The notes: a model not told the origin generated them from the letters alone. Positions 17,044-25,915 are shown, counted from the stretch's first letter. The stretch: 64,000 nucleotides of DNA from an uncultured Prevotella sp. (GCA_902464615.1 CABQKA010000004.1:62001-126000); one strand, 5' to 3'. Numbers and translations: made by a program.

Positions 17044-17484
17044 TTAACGCGGCCATTCCAGATGTATGCGCCGCCAAACTTCTACGGCTTCGCTTTTAGC
17101 GCCCGGCATGGTGTATCGCACCTCCAGATAGTCTTCCGTAAGGAAGCGATACTTCATGGCATTCCCTTTGCCGATAAGCTCGGGAGCCGTGATGGAGTTC
17201 TGGATGTGCTCCGTGTAGGTGGAGTCGGAAGAGACGGTGTAAGTGCCTTGTGTAGTGATGATGGCTGCACCTTTTCGGTTCGGAATGAGGAAAGTGGAGA
17301 ACTTGTTGTCCTCTTCTATGACTTTCCATACCGGCAGGTTGAGCATCTGCTCTTTTCCATTGTCCTTTTGCACTTTTTCGGTCTGCTGCCAGATTCCGAC
17401 CAGTGACGGGCGGACGTCTTGTGCCATGGCAGTTCCTGCAGTTCCGCAAAGGAGGCAGATAAAAAGTATGACTAAATGTTTCAT
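17044..17484 (-). CDS. DUF4488-like secreted protein
   Basis: A 146-residue exported protein starting MKHLVILFICLLCGTAGTAMA, cut before QDVRPS. The mature part has the beta-rich pattern LVGIWQQTEKVQ, WKVIEEDNKFSTFLIP, TTQGTYTVSSDSTYTEHI and YRFLTEDYLEVRYTMPG, as in lipocalin-like DUF4488 proteins of Bacteroidales. Function unknown. The frame extends upstream to 17541, but that would place the start inside its promoter (TAAATTTG with TTTG 20 bp further), so ATG 17484 is chosen. It diverges from groESL. Confidence 0.75.
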   Translation of the reverse strand: MKHLVILFICLLCGTAGTAMAQDVRPSLVGIWQQTEKVQKDNGKEQMLNLPVWKVIEEDNKFSTFLIPNRKGAAIITTQGTYTVSSDSTYTEHIQNSITAPELIGKGNAMKYRFLTEDYLEVRYTMPGAKSEAVEVWRRIHLEWPR

Positions 17485-17514
17485 GGCTATATGTGTTAAA
17501 AGGTTTCTTAATGG

Positions 17515-17546
17515 CAAATTTAATCTTAAAGATGCTGACAACCAAA
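17515..17546 (-). promoter_or_regulatory. Full Bacteroidetes promoter for the DUF4488 gene (TTTG-N20-TAAATTTG)
   Basis: On the minus strand TTTG (17546-17543) and TAAATTTG (17522-17515), spaced 20 bp, about 31 bases before ATG 17484. Confidence 0.7.
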
Positions 17547-17592
17547 CGTTAGGACAAGTTTTTTACGTGCGGGGCCGCAATATTTTCGCGGC

Positions 17593-17617
17593 TGTCACGG
17601 GACTGACAAACTGTCAG
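17593..17617 (+). promoter_or_regulatory. Inverted TGTCA/TGACA half-sites upstream of groES (possible activator site)
   Basis: CTGACA-AAC-TGTCAG (17603-17617) is a perfect palindrome, and a third half-site TGTCA lies at 17593-17597. The centre is about 50 bp upstream of the sigma54-type -24 element, a usual distance for an enhancer-binding protein or repressor site. The binding protein is unknown. Confidence 0.5.
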
Positions 17618-17659
17618 CCTATATCTGCCAAAATAGATACCGATGCCCCGTCGAATTTT

Positions 17660-17676
17660 TTGGCACGCTTTTCGCA
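17660..17676 (+). promoter_or_regulatory. Sigma54-type promoter for groES-groEL
   Basis: TTGGCACG (17660-17667) matches the -24 element exactly, and CGCA after CTTTT gives the -12 GC at 17674-17675. The diagnostic GG-N10-GC spacing holds (GG 17662-17663). The -12 box has one change from TTGC to TCGC. Predicted start is near 17687, leaving about 76 bases of leader. No TAnnTTTG element is seen before groES. Confidence 0.65.
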
Positions 17677-17762
17677 TAATGAGGAAGTGGATACGCTCCC
17701 CGGGAAAAAACAACCCCAAGGCGAAGACCGACAAACAATAAAACTTCTAAATACACGTAATT

Positions 17763-18035
17763 ATGAACATCAAACCATTAGCAGACCGCGTGCTGATTCA
17801 GCCCGCTCCCGCAGAAGAAAAGACTGTCGGCGGTATCATCATCCCCGACACGGCAAAGGAAAAACCCCTTCAGGGCACTGTGCTGGCCGTTGGTAACGGA
17901 ACAAAGGACGAGGAAATGGTCCTCAAGGTCAATGACCGTGTGCTTTATGGCAAATATAGTGGTACGGAAGTGGAACTCGACGGTGAGAAATACTTGATTA
18001 TGCGTCAGAGCGACGTGTTGGCCGTGCTGGCTTAA
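17763..18035 (+). CDS. groES: Co-chaperonin GroES
   Basis: Ten-kDa lid of the GroEL folding chamber. The 90 residues have the usual MNIKPLADRVLIQP start, the mobile-loop region EEKTVGGIIIPDTAKEKP (about 18-35), the roof and beta-barrel part (GTVLAVGNGT) and the end YLIMRQSDVLAVLA. Full family length. It is 36 bases ahead of groEL, in one operon, behind a sigma54-type promoter. Confidence 0.97.
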   Translation: MNIKPLADRVLIQPAPAEEKTVGGIIIPDTAKEKPLQGTVLAVGNGTKDEEMVLKVNDRVLYGKYSGTEVELDGEKYLIMRQSDVLAVLA

Positions 18036-18071
18036 TTACAATTACAGAACAAAATTAAACATTGAAGAATC

Positions 18072-19709
18072 ATGGCAAAAGAGATTAAATATAATGTAGA
18101 AGCCCGCGAGCTCCTCTGCGAGGGTGCTGACGCACTGGCCAATGCAGTGAAGGTTACGCTTGGCCCGAAAGGCCGTAACGTCGTTATCGACAAAAAGTTC
18201 GGCGCACCGCGTATCACGAAGGACGGTGTTACCGTAGCCAAGGAAATCGAGTTGGACAACGCGTTCCTTAATTCCGGCGCACAGTTGCTGAAGAGCGTGG
18301 CCAGCAAGACCGGTGACGATGCCGGCGACGGTACGACAACGGCTACCGTTCTCGCGCAGTCTATTTTGCACGAAGGTATGAAGAACGTGGCAGCCGGCGC
18401 AAACCCGCTCGACATCAAGCGCGGTATTGACAAGGCTGTGGCCAAGGTCGTGGAAGGCATTCGCGCTCAGGCAGAGCAAGTAGAGGAGAGCTATGAGAAA
18501 ATTGAACAGGTGGCTACCATCTCTGCCAACAACGACGCCGAAATCGGTAAGCTTATTGCCGACGGTATGCGCGCTGTCAGCGTGAATGGCGTGATAACTA
18601 TCGAAGATGCCAAAGGACGCGACACGGTGCTCAAGACCGTAGAAGGCATGCAGTTCGACCGCGGTTATCTTTCTCCCTACTTCGTAACGGATACGGAGAA
18701 GATGCAGTGCGTCATGGAGAAGCCTTACATCCTGATTTACGATAAGAAGATTTCCAACCTGAAGGATTTCCTTCCCATTCTCGAACCGGCTGTGCAGACC
18801 GGCCGTCCGCTTCTCGTCATCGCAGAAGACGTGGACAGCGAGGCTTTGACGACATTGGTAGTCAACCGCCTGCGTTCGCAATTGAAGATTTGCGCAGTTA
18901 AAGCGCCCGGTTTCGGCGACCGTCGCAAGGCCATGCTGGAAGATATTGCCGTACTGACCGGCGGTGTAGTCATCAGCGAAGACAAGGGTCTGAAACTCGA
19001 GCAGGCTACGATCGAGATGCTTGGTTCGGCCGAGAAAGTGACTATTACGAAGGAAAATACGACTATCGTTAATGGCGCTGGTGCCAAGGAGAATATTCAG
19101 GACCGCATTAATCAGATTAAGAACGAAATCCAGAATACCACTTCCTCTTACGATAAGGAGAAGCTCCAGGAACGTCTGGCTAAGTTGAGCGGCGGCGTGT
19201 GTGTGCTGGAAGTCGGTGCAGCCAGCGAGGCTGAGCAGAAAGAAAAGAAGGACCGTTGTGACGACGCGCTGTGCGCAACACGTGCCGCAATCGAAGAAGG
19301 CATCGTGACGGGTGGCGGCGTAGCATACATCCGCGCTCAGGAGGGACTGGCCGACCTCAAAGGCGAGAACGCCGACGAGACTACGGGTATCGCCATCGTG
19401 CGTCGGGCCATTGAAGAACCGCTTCGCCAAATCTGCCGCAACGCTGGTGTAGAAGGCGCAGTCATTGTCAACAAGGTGCGTGAAGGCAAGGGTAACTTCG
19501 GTTACAACGCCAAGAATGAAACGTTCTGCGACCTGCGTGCCGCCGGTGTCGTAGACCCGGCCAAGGTGGCCCGCGTGGCTCTTGAGAACGCTGCCAGCGT
19601 AGCCGGCATGTTCCTCACGACGGAATGTGTTATCTGCGACAAGAAAGAAGAAAAGGCAGACATGCCGATGGGCAACGCCGGCATGGGCGGTATGGGCGGC
19701 ATGATGTAA
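18072..19709 (+). CDS. groEL: Chaperonin GroEL
   Basis: Sixty-kDa chaperonin forming the double ring that folds proteins with ATP and GroES. The 545 residues start MAKEIKYNVEAREL. The ATP-site segments VTLGPKGRNVVIDK (about 28-41) and GDDAGDGTTTATVLAQ (about 82-97) are intact, as is the apical-domain region. The C-terminal flexible tail is the typical Gly-Met repeat GMGGMGGMM. Codon choice is strongly biased toward C-ending codons, as expected for a highly expressed gene. A terminator lies about 55 bases downstream. Confidence 0.98.
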   Translation: MAKEIKYNVEARELLCEGADALANAVKVTLGPKGRNVVIDKKFGAPRITKDGVTVAKEIELDNAFLNSGAQLLKSVASKTGDDAGDGTTTATVLAQSILHEGMKNVAAGANPLDIKRGIDKAVAKVVEGIRAQAEQVEESYEKIEQVATISANNDAEIGKLIADGMRAVSVNGVITIEDAKGRDTVLKTVEGMQFDRGYLSPYFVTDTEKMQCVMEKPYILIYDKKISNLKDFLPILEPAVQTGRPLLVIAEDVDSEALTTLVVNRLRSQLKICAVKAPGFGDRRKAMLEDIAVLTGGVVISEDKGLKLEQATIEMLGSAEKVTITKENTTIVNGAGAKENIQDRINQIKNEIQNTTSSYDKEKLQERLAKLSGGVCVLEVGAASEAEQKEKKDRCDDALCATRAAIEEGIVTGGGVAYIRAQEGLADLKGENADETTGIAIVRRAIEEPLRQICRNAGVEGAVIVNKVREGKGNFGYNAKNETFCDLRAAGVVDPAKVARVALENAASVAGMFLTTECVICDKKEEKADMPMGNAGMGGMGGMM

Positions 19710-19762
19710 TCAGAACCGCTCGTCTGCGAGACCGCAGGCTTTGATAAAGGTAACAATCATAG

Positions 19763-19807
19763 TGTCTCCGCTTTGGAATGTAAAATCCAAGCGGAGACAT
19801 TTTTTTG
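19763..19807 (+). terminator. Terminator after groEL
   Basis: TGTCTCCGCTTTGGA (19763-19777) pairs with TCCAAGCGGAGACA (19786-19799), with one bulged base, followed by TTTTTTTG. The rest of the gap to 20075 shows no gene; TATCTTCG at 19981-19988 is one base off a -7 element for the next gene. Confidence 0.9.
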
Positions 19808-20074
19808 TCTCTGTGGTTTGCCCTCTGCCGGTAGTGCCGGTCTGGGTATGCGGCTTGCAGCGGTTGGAAAGAAAAGTTTCTTCGGGCTTCTGAGTTTGGA
19901 AATGTGCGGATTTAGACATCGCTTTCTGATAGCGACAGAAAATGTGTTGTGTTCCCGTTGCCCGTATAATGCTTTTTTTATATCTTCGCTCCGTTAATTA
20001 AATGGCTACAGGAAGAACATTATGTAAGAAATGAAATTGAAGGCTTGACAAAGAATGGGCAACAAGGAAAAACG

Positions 20075-21159
20075 ATGATCAATACGCTGACGTCTTTGCG
20101 TTTCCTCTTCGCCATGATGATATTTGGGACGCATTGCTATTTGATAGACGCCTTTTTCAATGCGCATATCTTTAAGGAAGGCTTCGTCGGGGTCAGTTTC
20201 TTCTTCACGTTGAGCGGCTTCATCATAGCTTATAAATATCAGCGGCAAATGGAGGAAAAGAAAATCAGCCGGAGAACCTTTTGGGTAGCGCGAATAGCCC
20301 GTATCTATCCTTTGCATTGGCTCACGCTTTTGGTGGCGGCTCTGGCAGGTAATTATGTAGTGGCGTCGGGTGGCGTGGACTGGCTTAAACATTTCCTGGC
20401 CTCGCTCACTTTGACCAACGCTTATATTCCGGCAGCAGATTATTTTTTCTCTTTCAACAGTCCGTCATGGAGCTTGTGTTGTGAACAATTGTTTTATTTT
20501 TCTTTCCCATTTCTTATCCCTTTGGCGCGGAACGGGAAAAGGCTGCTGTGCATCTTTTTCATTATGGCCGTTCTGGTGGTGGCAGGTATGTATTTCACTC
20601 CTGAGGCTGATATAAAAGGATACTGGTACGTTAATCCGATAACGCGCTTCCCGGATTTTGTTTTGGCATGTTGCTTTTCCGTTTGTACATTCATCTGAGG
20701 GGGACGCATTTCTCTTTTTTTCAGGCGAGCGCCATGGAAATCTTGTCAGTCTTCATATTTCTGGCATTCTATTTCTATGCTGCTGAAATTCCTAAGGTTT
20801 ACCGCTATTCCTGTTATTATTGGCTGCCTGTAGCTTTGCTGCTGCTCTGTTTCTCATTGCAACGGGGCGTTCTTTCGCGCGTTTTGTCCCTTCGCCTGTT
20901 TGTGAAAGGTGGGGAAATCAGTTATAGTTTTTACTTGATACACCTGTTTGTTATTTCCGCGTATGTAGGATGGTCGGGTGCGGCGGGCATTGAAATCGCC
21001 TGGTACGTTTCCGTTCCGGTGCTGTTTTGTTTGGCCGTTTTGCTAAGCTCGTTGTCCTACCGCTATTTTGAAAAGCCCATGAATAGAAAAATAAAATCTG
21101 TATTAAATAAAAAAGAATGGAACAACCAACAAAGAAAAGTCCCCGCATCGAGGTCGTAG
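20075..21159 (+). pseudogene. Acyltransferase 3 (OafA-like) membrane protein broken by a one-base frameshift
   Basis: Family members O-acylate surface glycans through a bundle of about ten membrane helices. The first frame starts MINTLTSLRFLFAMMIFGTHCY after AAGGAAAAACG, and shows the motifs GFVGVSFFFTLSGFII and FWVARIARIYPLHW (the R-x10-H region). It then hits a stop at 20698. The second half continues in another frame from about 20668 (MLLFRLYIHLRGTH) and reads normally to SYRYFEKPMNRK. Adding one G at 20665-20666 would restore the expected FPDFVLGMLLFRLYIHL. So this is a single-base deletion or an assembly error in a GG(G) run. The end overlaps the next gene by 43 bases. Confidence 0.8.
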
Positions 21160-22292
21160 ACGCATTGCGCGGATTCGCAGTGATGGCCATCGTTTTGGTT
21201 CATAATCTGGAACATTTTATTTTTCCTGTTTATCCGTCCGATTCTCCCGGATGGCTGAATGTCCTGGACCAAGGGATTTTTAACGGAGTCTTCAGCCTGT
21301 TTGCTGGGAAAGCCTATGCGATATTTGCCTTGCTGTTCGGCTTTACTTTTTATATCCAGACAAATAATCAGAAAAAATTGGGCAAGGACTTCGGATACCG
21401 TTTCCTCTGGCGTTTAGTTCTGCTGGCTGGCTTTGCTACGTTGAACGCCGCTTTTTTCCCGGCGGGCGACGTGTTGCTGTTGTTCGTCGTGGTCGGCATT
21501 GTATTATTTCTTACACGTAATTGGAGCGACAAAGCCATCTTCGTGGCTGCGGTTCTTTTCTTACTGCAGCCGGTAGAGTGGTATCACTATGTGGCAAGTC
21601 TGGTAGACCCTGCGCACCGTTTGCCCGACTTGCATGTCAGTGAAATGTATGCAGAAGTGGCGGCGTACACAAAGGCCGGGCACTTCGGAGAATTCCTTTG
21701 GGGGAATATTACCTTGGGGCAGAAAGCCAGTTTGCTGTGGGCCGTGAATGCCGGCCGCTTCTTTCAGACAGCCGGACTGTTCCTGCTCGGTTTCTATATT
21801 GGCCGGAAACAGCTGTTCGTATCTTCGGAAAGCAACATGAGGCGATGGGTGAAAGTGCTGATTGTCTCCGCGATAGCCTTTGCCCCATTGTACACGTTGG
21901 AAGAGTTGATTATGGAGAACGACACTATTGTGCAGCAGACAGCCGGAACCGCCTTTGACATGTGGCAGAAGCTGGCCTTTACTTTGGTCCTGGTCGCCTC
22001 TTTTGTCATTCTTTACCAGAATAAGACTTTCAGCAAACGGGTCGGCAATCTGCGCTTCTACGGCAAAATGAGTCTGACAAACTATATCTCCCAGTCCATC
22101 ATAGGTGCGGTCATTTATTTCCCGTTCGGTTTATATCTTGCCCTGTACTGCGGCTATACGGTCAGTCTGTTAGTCGGCATTTTCATATTCTTTTTGCAGG
22201 TGCGTTTCTGCAAATGGTGGCTGGCCAGACATAAGCAGGGGCCGCTGGAGCGCATTTGGCATAAATGGACCTGGATAGGGACGGGCAAGTAA
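21117..22292 (+). CDS. DUF418 / YeiB-like multi-pass membrane protein
   Basis: A 391-residue polytopic protein with about ten helices. The N-terminus RIEVVDALRGFAVMAIVLVHNLEHF (about 10-34) is the DUF1624/HGSNAT-like start, and the C-terminal DUF418 region holds FYGKMSLTNYISQSIIGAVIYFP (about 307-330) and the FCKWWLARHKQGPLERIWHKWTW end, both diagnostic. Family members are proposed membrane acyltransferases or transporters, but no substrate is established. It overlaps the broken acyltransferase gene and was probably its operon partner, which hints at a shared acylation role (inference). Confidence 0.85.
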   Translation: MEQPTKKSPRIEVVDALRGFAVMAIVLVHNLEHFIFPVYPSDSPGWLNVLDQGIFNGVFSLFAGKAYAIFALLFGFTFYIQTNNQKKLGKDFGYRFLWRLVLLAGFATLNAAFFPAGDVLLLFVVVGIVLFLTRNWSDKAIFVAAVLFLLQPVEWYHYVASLVDPAHRLPDLHVSEMYAEVAAYTKAGHFGEFLWGNITLGQKASLLWAVNAGRFFQTAGLFLLGFYIGRKQLFVSSESNMRRWVKVLIVSAIAFAPLYTLEELIMENDTIVQQTAGTAFDMWQKLAFTLVLVASFVILYQNKTFSKRVGNLRFYGKMSLTNYISQSIIGAVIYFPFGLYLALYCGYTVSLLVGIFIFFLQVRFCKWWLARHKQGPLERIWHKWTWIGTGK

Positions 22293-22339
22293 CTTTCCTT
22301 CTTTCGTCCGGTTTAATGTAAAATCACTAAATGTGGGGA

Positions 22340-22370
22340 TTGGCCCGACAGGAAATGTTTCGTACTTTTG
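22340..22370 (+). promoter_or_regulatory. Bacteroidetes promoter for feoAB (TTG-N20-TACTTTTG)
   Basis: TTG (22340-22342) and TACTTTTG (22363-22370) spaced 20 bp, ending 22 bases before ATG 22393. Confidence 0.65.
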
Positions 22371-22392
22371 CACTTCGGAATTTAACAAACAA

Positions 22393-24666
22393 ATGAATTT
22401 ATCGGAGTTAAAGCGTAATGAGACCGCATTCATCTCGTCTGTAGGCGGGAGCAGTTCCTTTCACCTGCGTTTGGAAGAAATGGGGTTTGTTCCCGGGCAG
22501 GAAGTAACCCGTTTATATGCCTCGCCGTTTGGCAGCCCGATAGTCTACTCCATGCTGGGGCAGAAAGTGGCCTTGCGGCGGCGAGAGGCGCGTCTCATCG
22601 AAGCCGTTCCGCATTTGTCGGATGTGCATTTGGGCGAGCTTCCGCATGCGCAGATGCCGCCCGACCGGCAGCCAGAGGCGGGCGGAGGCGATTTCCTCCG
22701 GGCGCATTCCTGCCATTCCTCCCATTGTGGCAATTGCGCTTGTTGTGGCGGCTCGCGGCAAGCCCCAACCCGCAAAAGTGCTTTCTGGCGGCGGGGTAAG
22801 GCTTCTTCTCCCGTATCCGCGGAAGGGAGGTATGTCCGCGACGAACAGGAGTTGACCATCGCGCTGGTGGGGAATCCGAACTGTGGGAAAACCGCTTTTT
22901 ACAACGAGGCGGCCGGAGGGCATGAACGCACCGGAAACTATGCCGGCGTCACGGTGTCGAGTGTTGAAGGCCATACTTATTTCGAAGGGCATAATTTGCG
23001 GGTCATTGATTTGCCGGGAACTTATTCCTTGCGCGCTTTCAGTCCGGAGGAAGCCTATGTGGCAAATGAACTTGCCAAGGGCGAAGTCGATGTCGTAATC
23101 AACGTGCTTGATGTGACCAACCTGGAGCGTAATTTGCTACTGACGCTCCAGCTTCAGCGGATGCACATACCGATGGTCGGCGTGCTGAATATGTACGACG
23201 AGTTCCGTCATAGCAACAGCCGGCTGGATATTGCCGAACTCGAACGCCGTTTGGGCATGAAACTCGTGCCTGCCGTGGCAAAAAACGGGGAAGGGGTGAA
23301 GGAAGCCCTCCGGGTTGCCATCGAGACGGCCCGCGAATCTGCAGACCGGAGCCTGGAGTCGGTGCCCGCTTATGCCGCGCAAACAGACCTGCATGCCGCC
23401 GTGCACGATTTGCTCGACGGCATCTATGAGCTTCAGGAAGGACGCGCCGGACGCGTCACAGCGGCAGCGGACCGTGTCCTGGCTCAGACGCCGTTGGCTT
23501 ATCTTTTATTCCTCCTTGTCATGGGGTTCGTATTTTACGTCACCTTTGAGGTCGGTGCCTATCCGATGGACTGGATGGAAGCCGGCGTAGGATGGCTGAC
23601 GGACCAGGCAAATGCGCGTATTCCCGAAGGGTGGCTGCGCGATTTGCTGGTGAGCGGCGTTCTGGGGGGCGTGGGCAGTGTCATAGTCTTCTTGCCCAAT
23701 ATCCTGATTCTTTATTTCTTTATTTCCATATTGGAGGATTCCGGTTATTTGGCCAGGGCCGCCTTCCTGGCTGACCCGTTGTTGCGTCGGGTGGGCTTGC
23801 ACGGAAAATCGTTTATCCCCATGATGATGGGCTTCGGCTGCAATGTTCCCGCCGTGATGTCTACCCGTACCATCGAAAGCCGGAAAAGCCGTCTCATCAC
23901 CATGATGACGTTGCCCTACATGTCTTGCTCTGCGCGTTTGCCTGTATATACGGTCCTCTCCGGCGCTTTCTTCCCGGAGCACGCCCCGTGGGTCATGCTG
24001 GCGCTTTATGCCGGCGGCATCTTGGTGGCTTTCGTTTCGGCTTTTGTGATGAACAAGGTATTCCGCCGCACGGAAGAAAGCCATTTCGTCATGGAAATGC
24101 CGCCCTACCGCATGCCGGCGGGACGCAGCGTTCTGCGCCACACGTGGGAGAAAGGGCGGCAGTATCTACGAAAGATGGGGGGCATCATCCTCGTGGCCAG
24201 CGTCGTGATATGGGCCTTAGGTTATTTCCCGCAAAGTGAGGAAGCGCTTACGCCGGCCGAACAGCAGGAGCAGTCCTGTCTGGGACAGATTGGCCACGCC
24301 ATATCGCCGGTCCTCGCTCCCTTGGGCTATGATTGGCGCATGGATGTCGGCATTTTGGCCGGAGTAGGGGCGAAGGAATTGATGGTCAGTACGATTGGCG
24401 TGCTTTACAATTGTCCGGAAAGCGAGGACGGCGAAATGTCCGACGCCGGTCTTTCCCAGGCCATGCGCGATTCGGGCATCGTCCCTGCCGCCGGTCTGAG
24501 CTATTTGGTCTTTGCCTTGCTGTATTTCCCTTGTCTGGCCACGATTGCCGCCATCAAGGGCGAAAGCGGACGTTGGCGTTATGCGGTTTTCACGGCCGTC
24601 TATACGACGCTGGTCGCATACGTCGCGGCGTTCATTACCTATCGTCTGGCGTTGATGTGGCTATAG
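22393..24666 (+). CDS. feoB: FeoA-FeoB fusion ferrous iron transporter with Cys-rich linker
   Basis: GTPase-driven Fe2+ importer of the inner membrane. The 757 residues comprise an SH3-like FeoA domain (1-75), a linker with CHSSHCGNCACC (107-118) that looks metal-binding, and the FeoB G domain. G1 GNPNCGKT is at 160-167, the switch I region GNYAGVTV at about 181-188, G3 DLPG at 206-209 and G4-like NMYDE near 270. Around eight to ten membrane helices with the Gate motifs SGVLGGVGSVIVFLPNI and MMMGFGCNVPAV follow. The G1 loop reads GKTAFYNEAAGGHERT, unusual next to the common GKTTLFNALTG, but keeps the catalytic Lys-Thr. ATG 22393 follows the promoter closely. Confidence 0.94.
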   Translation: MNLSELKRNETAFISSVGGSSSFHLRLEEMGFVPGQEVTRLYASPFGSPIVYSMLGQKVALRRREARLIEAVPHLSDVHLGELPHAQMPPDRQPEAGGGDFLRAHSCHSSHCGNCACCGGSRQAPTRKSAFWRRGKASSPVSAEGRYVRDEQELTIALVGNPNCGKTAFYNEAAGGHERTGNYAGVTVSSVEGHTYFEGHNLRVIDLPGTYSLRAFSPEEAYVANELAKGEVDVVINVLDVTNLERNLLLTLQLQRMHIPMVGVLNMYDEFRHSNSRLDIAELERRLGMKLVPAVAKNGEGVKEALRVAIETARESADRSLESVPAYAAQTDLHAAVHDLLDGIYELQEGRAGRVTAAADRVLAQTPLAYLLFLLVMGFVFYVTFEVGAYPMDWMEAGVGWLTDQANARIPEGWLRDLLVSGVLGGVGSVIVFLPNILILYFFISILEDSGYLARAAFLADPLLRRVGLHGKSFIPMMMGFGCNVPAVMSTRTIESRKSRLITMMTLPYMSCSARLPVYTVLSGAFFPEHAPWVMLALYAGGILVAFVSAFVMNKVFRRTEESHFVMEMPPYRMPAGRSVLRHTWEKGRQYLRKMGGIILVASVVIWALGYFPQSEEALTPAEQQEQSCLGQIGHAISPVLAPLGYDWRMDVGILAGVGAKELMVSTIGVLYNCPESEDGEMSDAGLSQAMRDSGIVPAAGLSYLVFALLYFPCLATIAAIKGESGRWRYAVFTAVYTTLVAYVAAFITYRLALMWL

Positions 24667-24697
24667 CCAGGGCTGCGCGCCCCGGCTGGCCGTAATT

Positions 24698-25570
24698 TCA
24701 ATTTTTACGGTAAGCCGAGGGCGACTGCCCCGTGGCGTTCTTGAAGTATTTTCCCAGAAAGCTCTGGTTGGGAAAATTCATTTCGTTGGCTATTTCTTTT
24801 ACCGATAGCCCCGTGTTGCGGAGCAGTGTCTTGATTTCCATCATGACAAAATCTGTAATCCATTGCCCGGCCGTTTTTCCGCTGACCGACTTGACTACTT
24901 CCGACAGGTATTTGGGCGTGAGGCATAGCCGCTGGCTGTACCATTGTATGTTGCGTTCCTCCTTAAAATGTTCTCCCGCCAGGCGGATGAAGCGGTCGAA
25001 TATGTCGTAGGCGCGTGTCGGACGGTTCTTTTCTTCCGGATGCCGTCGTGAGAGAATGTCGCACGTGTCGAAATAGTAGAGCCGTATGAGTGAGTCAATG
25101 ATTTCACGGCGGAAGTGGTGCCTTTCGTCTTGTAGTCGTTGCCTTACCAGTTGGTAGTTGCACGTCATGCGCCGTTGTTCCTCCCCGTCAAGGCTCAATA
25201 CGGGGTGGTCGTATATGTAAAGCAGGTAGGGCCATAGCTGGTGCAATCCGGCGATGCCGTCCTGGAGACATTGGTAGGAGATGAGTATGAACTGCCCTTG
25301 GAATCCGTCGGCCGGCATTTGCTTTTCCAGCGATTGGTTGCCGATATTGATGTATAAGTCGCCTGGACGGAACACGTGTTGCCGCCCGTCCATCTGAAAT
25401 GTGGCCGAGCCTTGGGTGCAGTATCCGTAGATGATGAATCCGGGTTGGAGCGACGTTTCCGGGAAGTCCATTCGCGGATAATCGCAGACGAGTGACAATT
25501 TGCCTTTTTCATGGTATGAGCCGCCCGCGGGCGGCATGCCCGTATAGCTGGGATTTGCTTCTTGTGTCAT
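24698..25570 (-). CDS. AraC-family transcription regulator
   Basis: A 290-residue one-component regulator. The N-terminal half is a cupin-like sensor (IIYGYCTQGSATFQMDGRQHVFRPGDLYINI, about 41-71, quoted in part as GSATFQMDGRQHVF). The C-terminal half has two helix-turn-helix motifs: WYSQRLCLTPKYLSEVVKSV and VKEIANEMNFPNQSFLGKYF, ending ATGQSPSAYRKN. I chose ATG 25570 (MTQEANPS), since the longer open frame runs through the promoter and repeat R4. It converges on feoB and diverges from the EamA transporter, so it may control that transporter (inference). Inducer unknown. Confidence 0.87.
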   Translation of the reverse strand: MTQEANPSYTGMPPAGGSYHEKGKLSLVCDYPRMDFPETSLQPGFIIYGYCTQGSATFQMDGRQHVFRPGDLYINIGNQSLEKQMPADGFQGQFILISYQCLQDGIAGLHQLWPYLLYIYDHPVLSLDGEEQRRMTCNYQLVRQRLQDERHHFRREIIDSLIRLYYFDTCDILSRRHPEEKNRPTRAYDIFDRFIRLAGEHFKEERNIQWYSQRLCLTPKYLSEVVKSVSGKTAGQWITDFVMMEIKTLLRNTGLSVKEIANEMNFPNQSFLGKYFKNATGQSPSAYRKN

Positions 25571-25603
25571 ATCAGGTGGGATATGTGTATAGATGTATTT
25601 TTG

Positions 25604-25611
25604 CAAACTTA
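25604..25611 (-). promoter_or_regulatory. Bacteroidetes-type -7 element for the AraC gene
   Basis: The minus strand reads TAAGTTTG, an exact TAnnTTTG match, 34 bases before ATG 25570. Confidence 0.5.
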
Positions 25612-25730
25612 CGGAATTTTTTTCGGAAAAGCACGGCTCCCGTATTGGAAAAAGTTCCGGCGTGCACAGGGACGTATGTCCTGCAGCCGTTCGTAATGCT
25701 TTTTTGCGGCTTGTCCGCTTGTCGGCCGCT

Positions 25731-25792
25731 ACGGGCCTTATTCCCGTACGCCCTCCCCTTATCCCCGTGCGCACAGGGATAAGGGGAGGGCG
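25731..25792. repeat. Intergenic quasi-palindromic element, copy R4
   Basis: ACGGGCCTTATTCCCGT (25731-25747) is a near-complete 17-bp unit. Next to it CGCCCTCCCCTTATCCC (25749-25765) and GGGATAAGGGGAGGGCG (25776-25792) form a 17-bp perfect stem. It lies between the divergent AraC and EamA genes. Confidence 0.72.
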
Positions 25793-25885
25793 CATGGGGC
25801 ATCGCCGGGCGTGTCCCGTCACCGATACGGGGGCGCGCCATATAAAAAACGGGCATCCCGGCCTACGGCGCATGGCAGATTTGCG

Positions 25886-25893
25886 TAATTTTG
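25886..25893 (+). promoter_or_regulatory. Bacteroidetes-type -7 element for the EamA gene
   Basis: TAATTTTG, an exact TAnnTTTG match, 22 bases before ATG 25916. Confidence 0.55.
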
Positions 25894-25915
25894 CCGAGCA
25901 AAATCAGTAACTGAA

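Noticed and set aside
18042..19430. Long open frame (462 codons) on the minus strand of groEL
   Set aside because: Antisense shadow caused by strong codon bias of groEL; no start signals or protein-like motifs.
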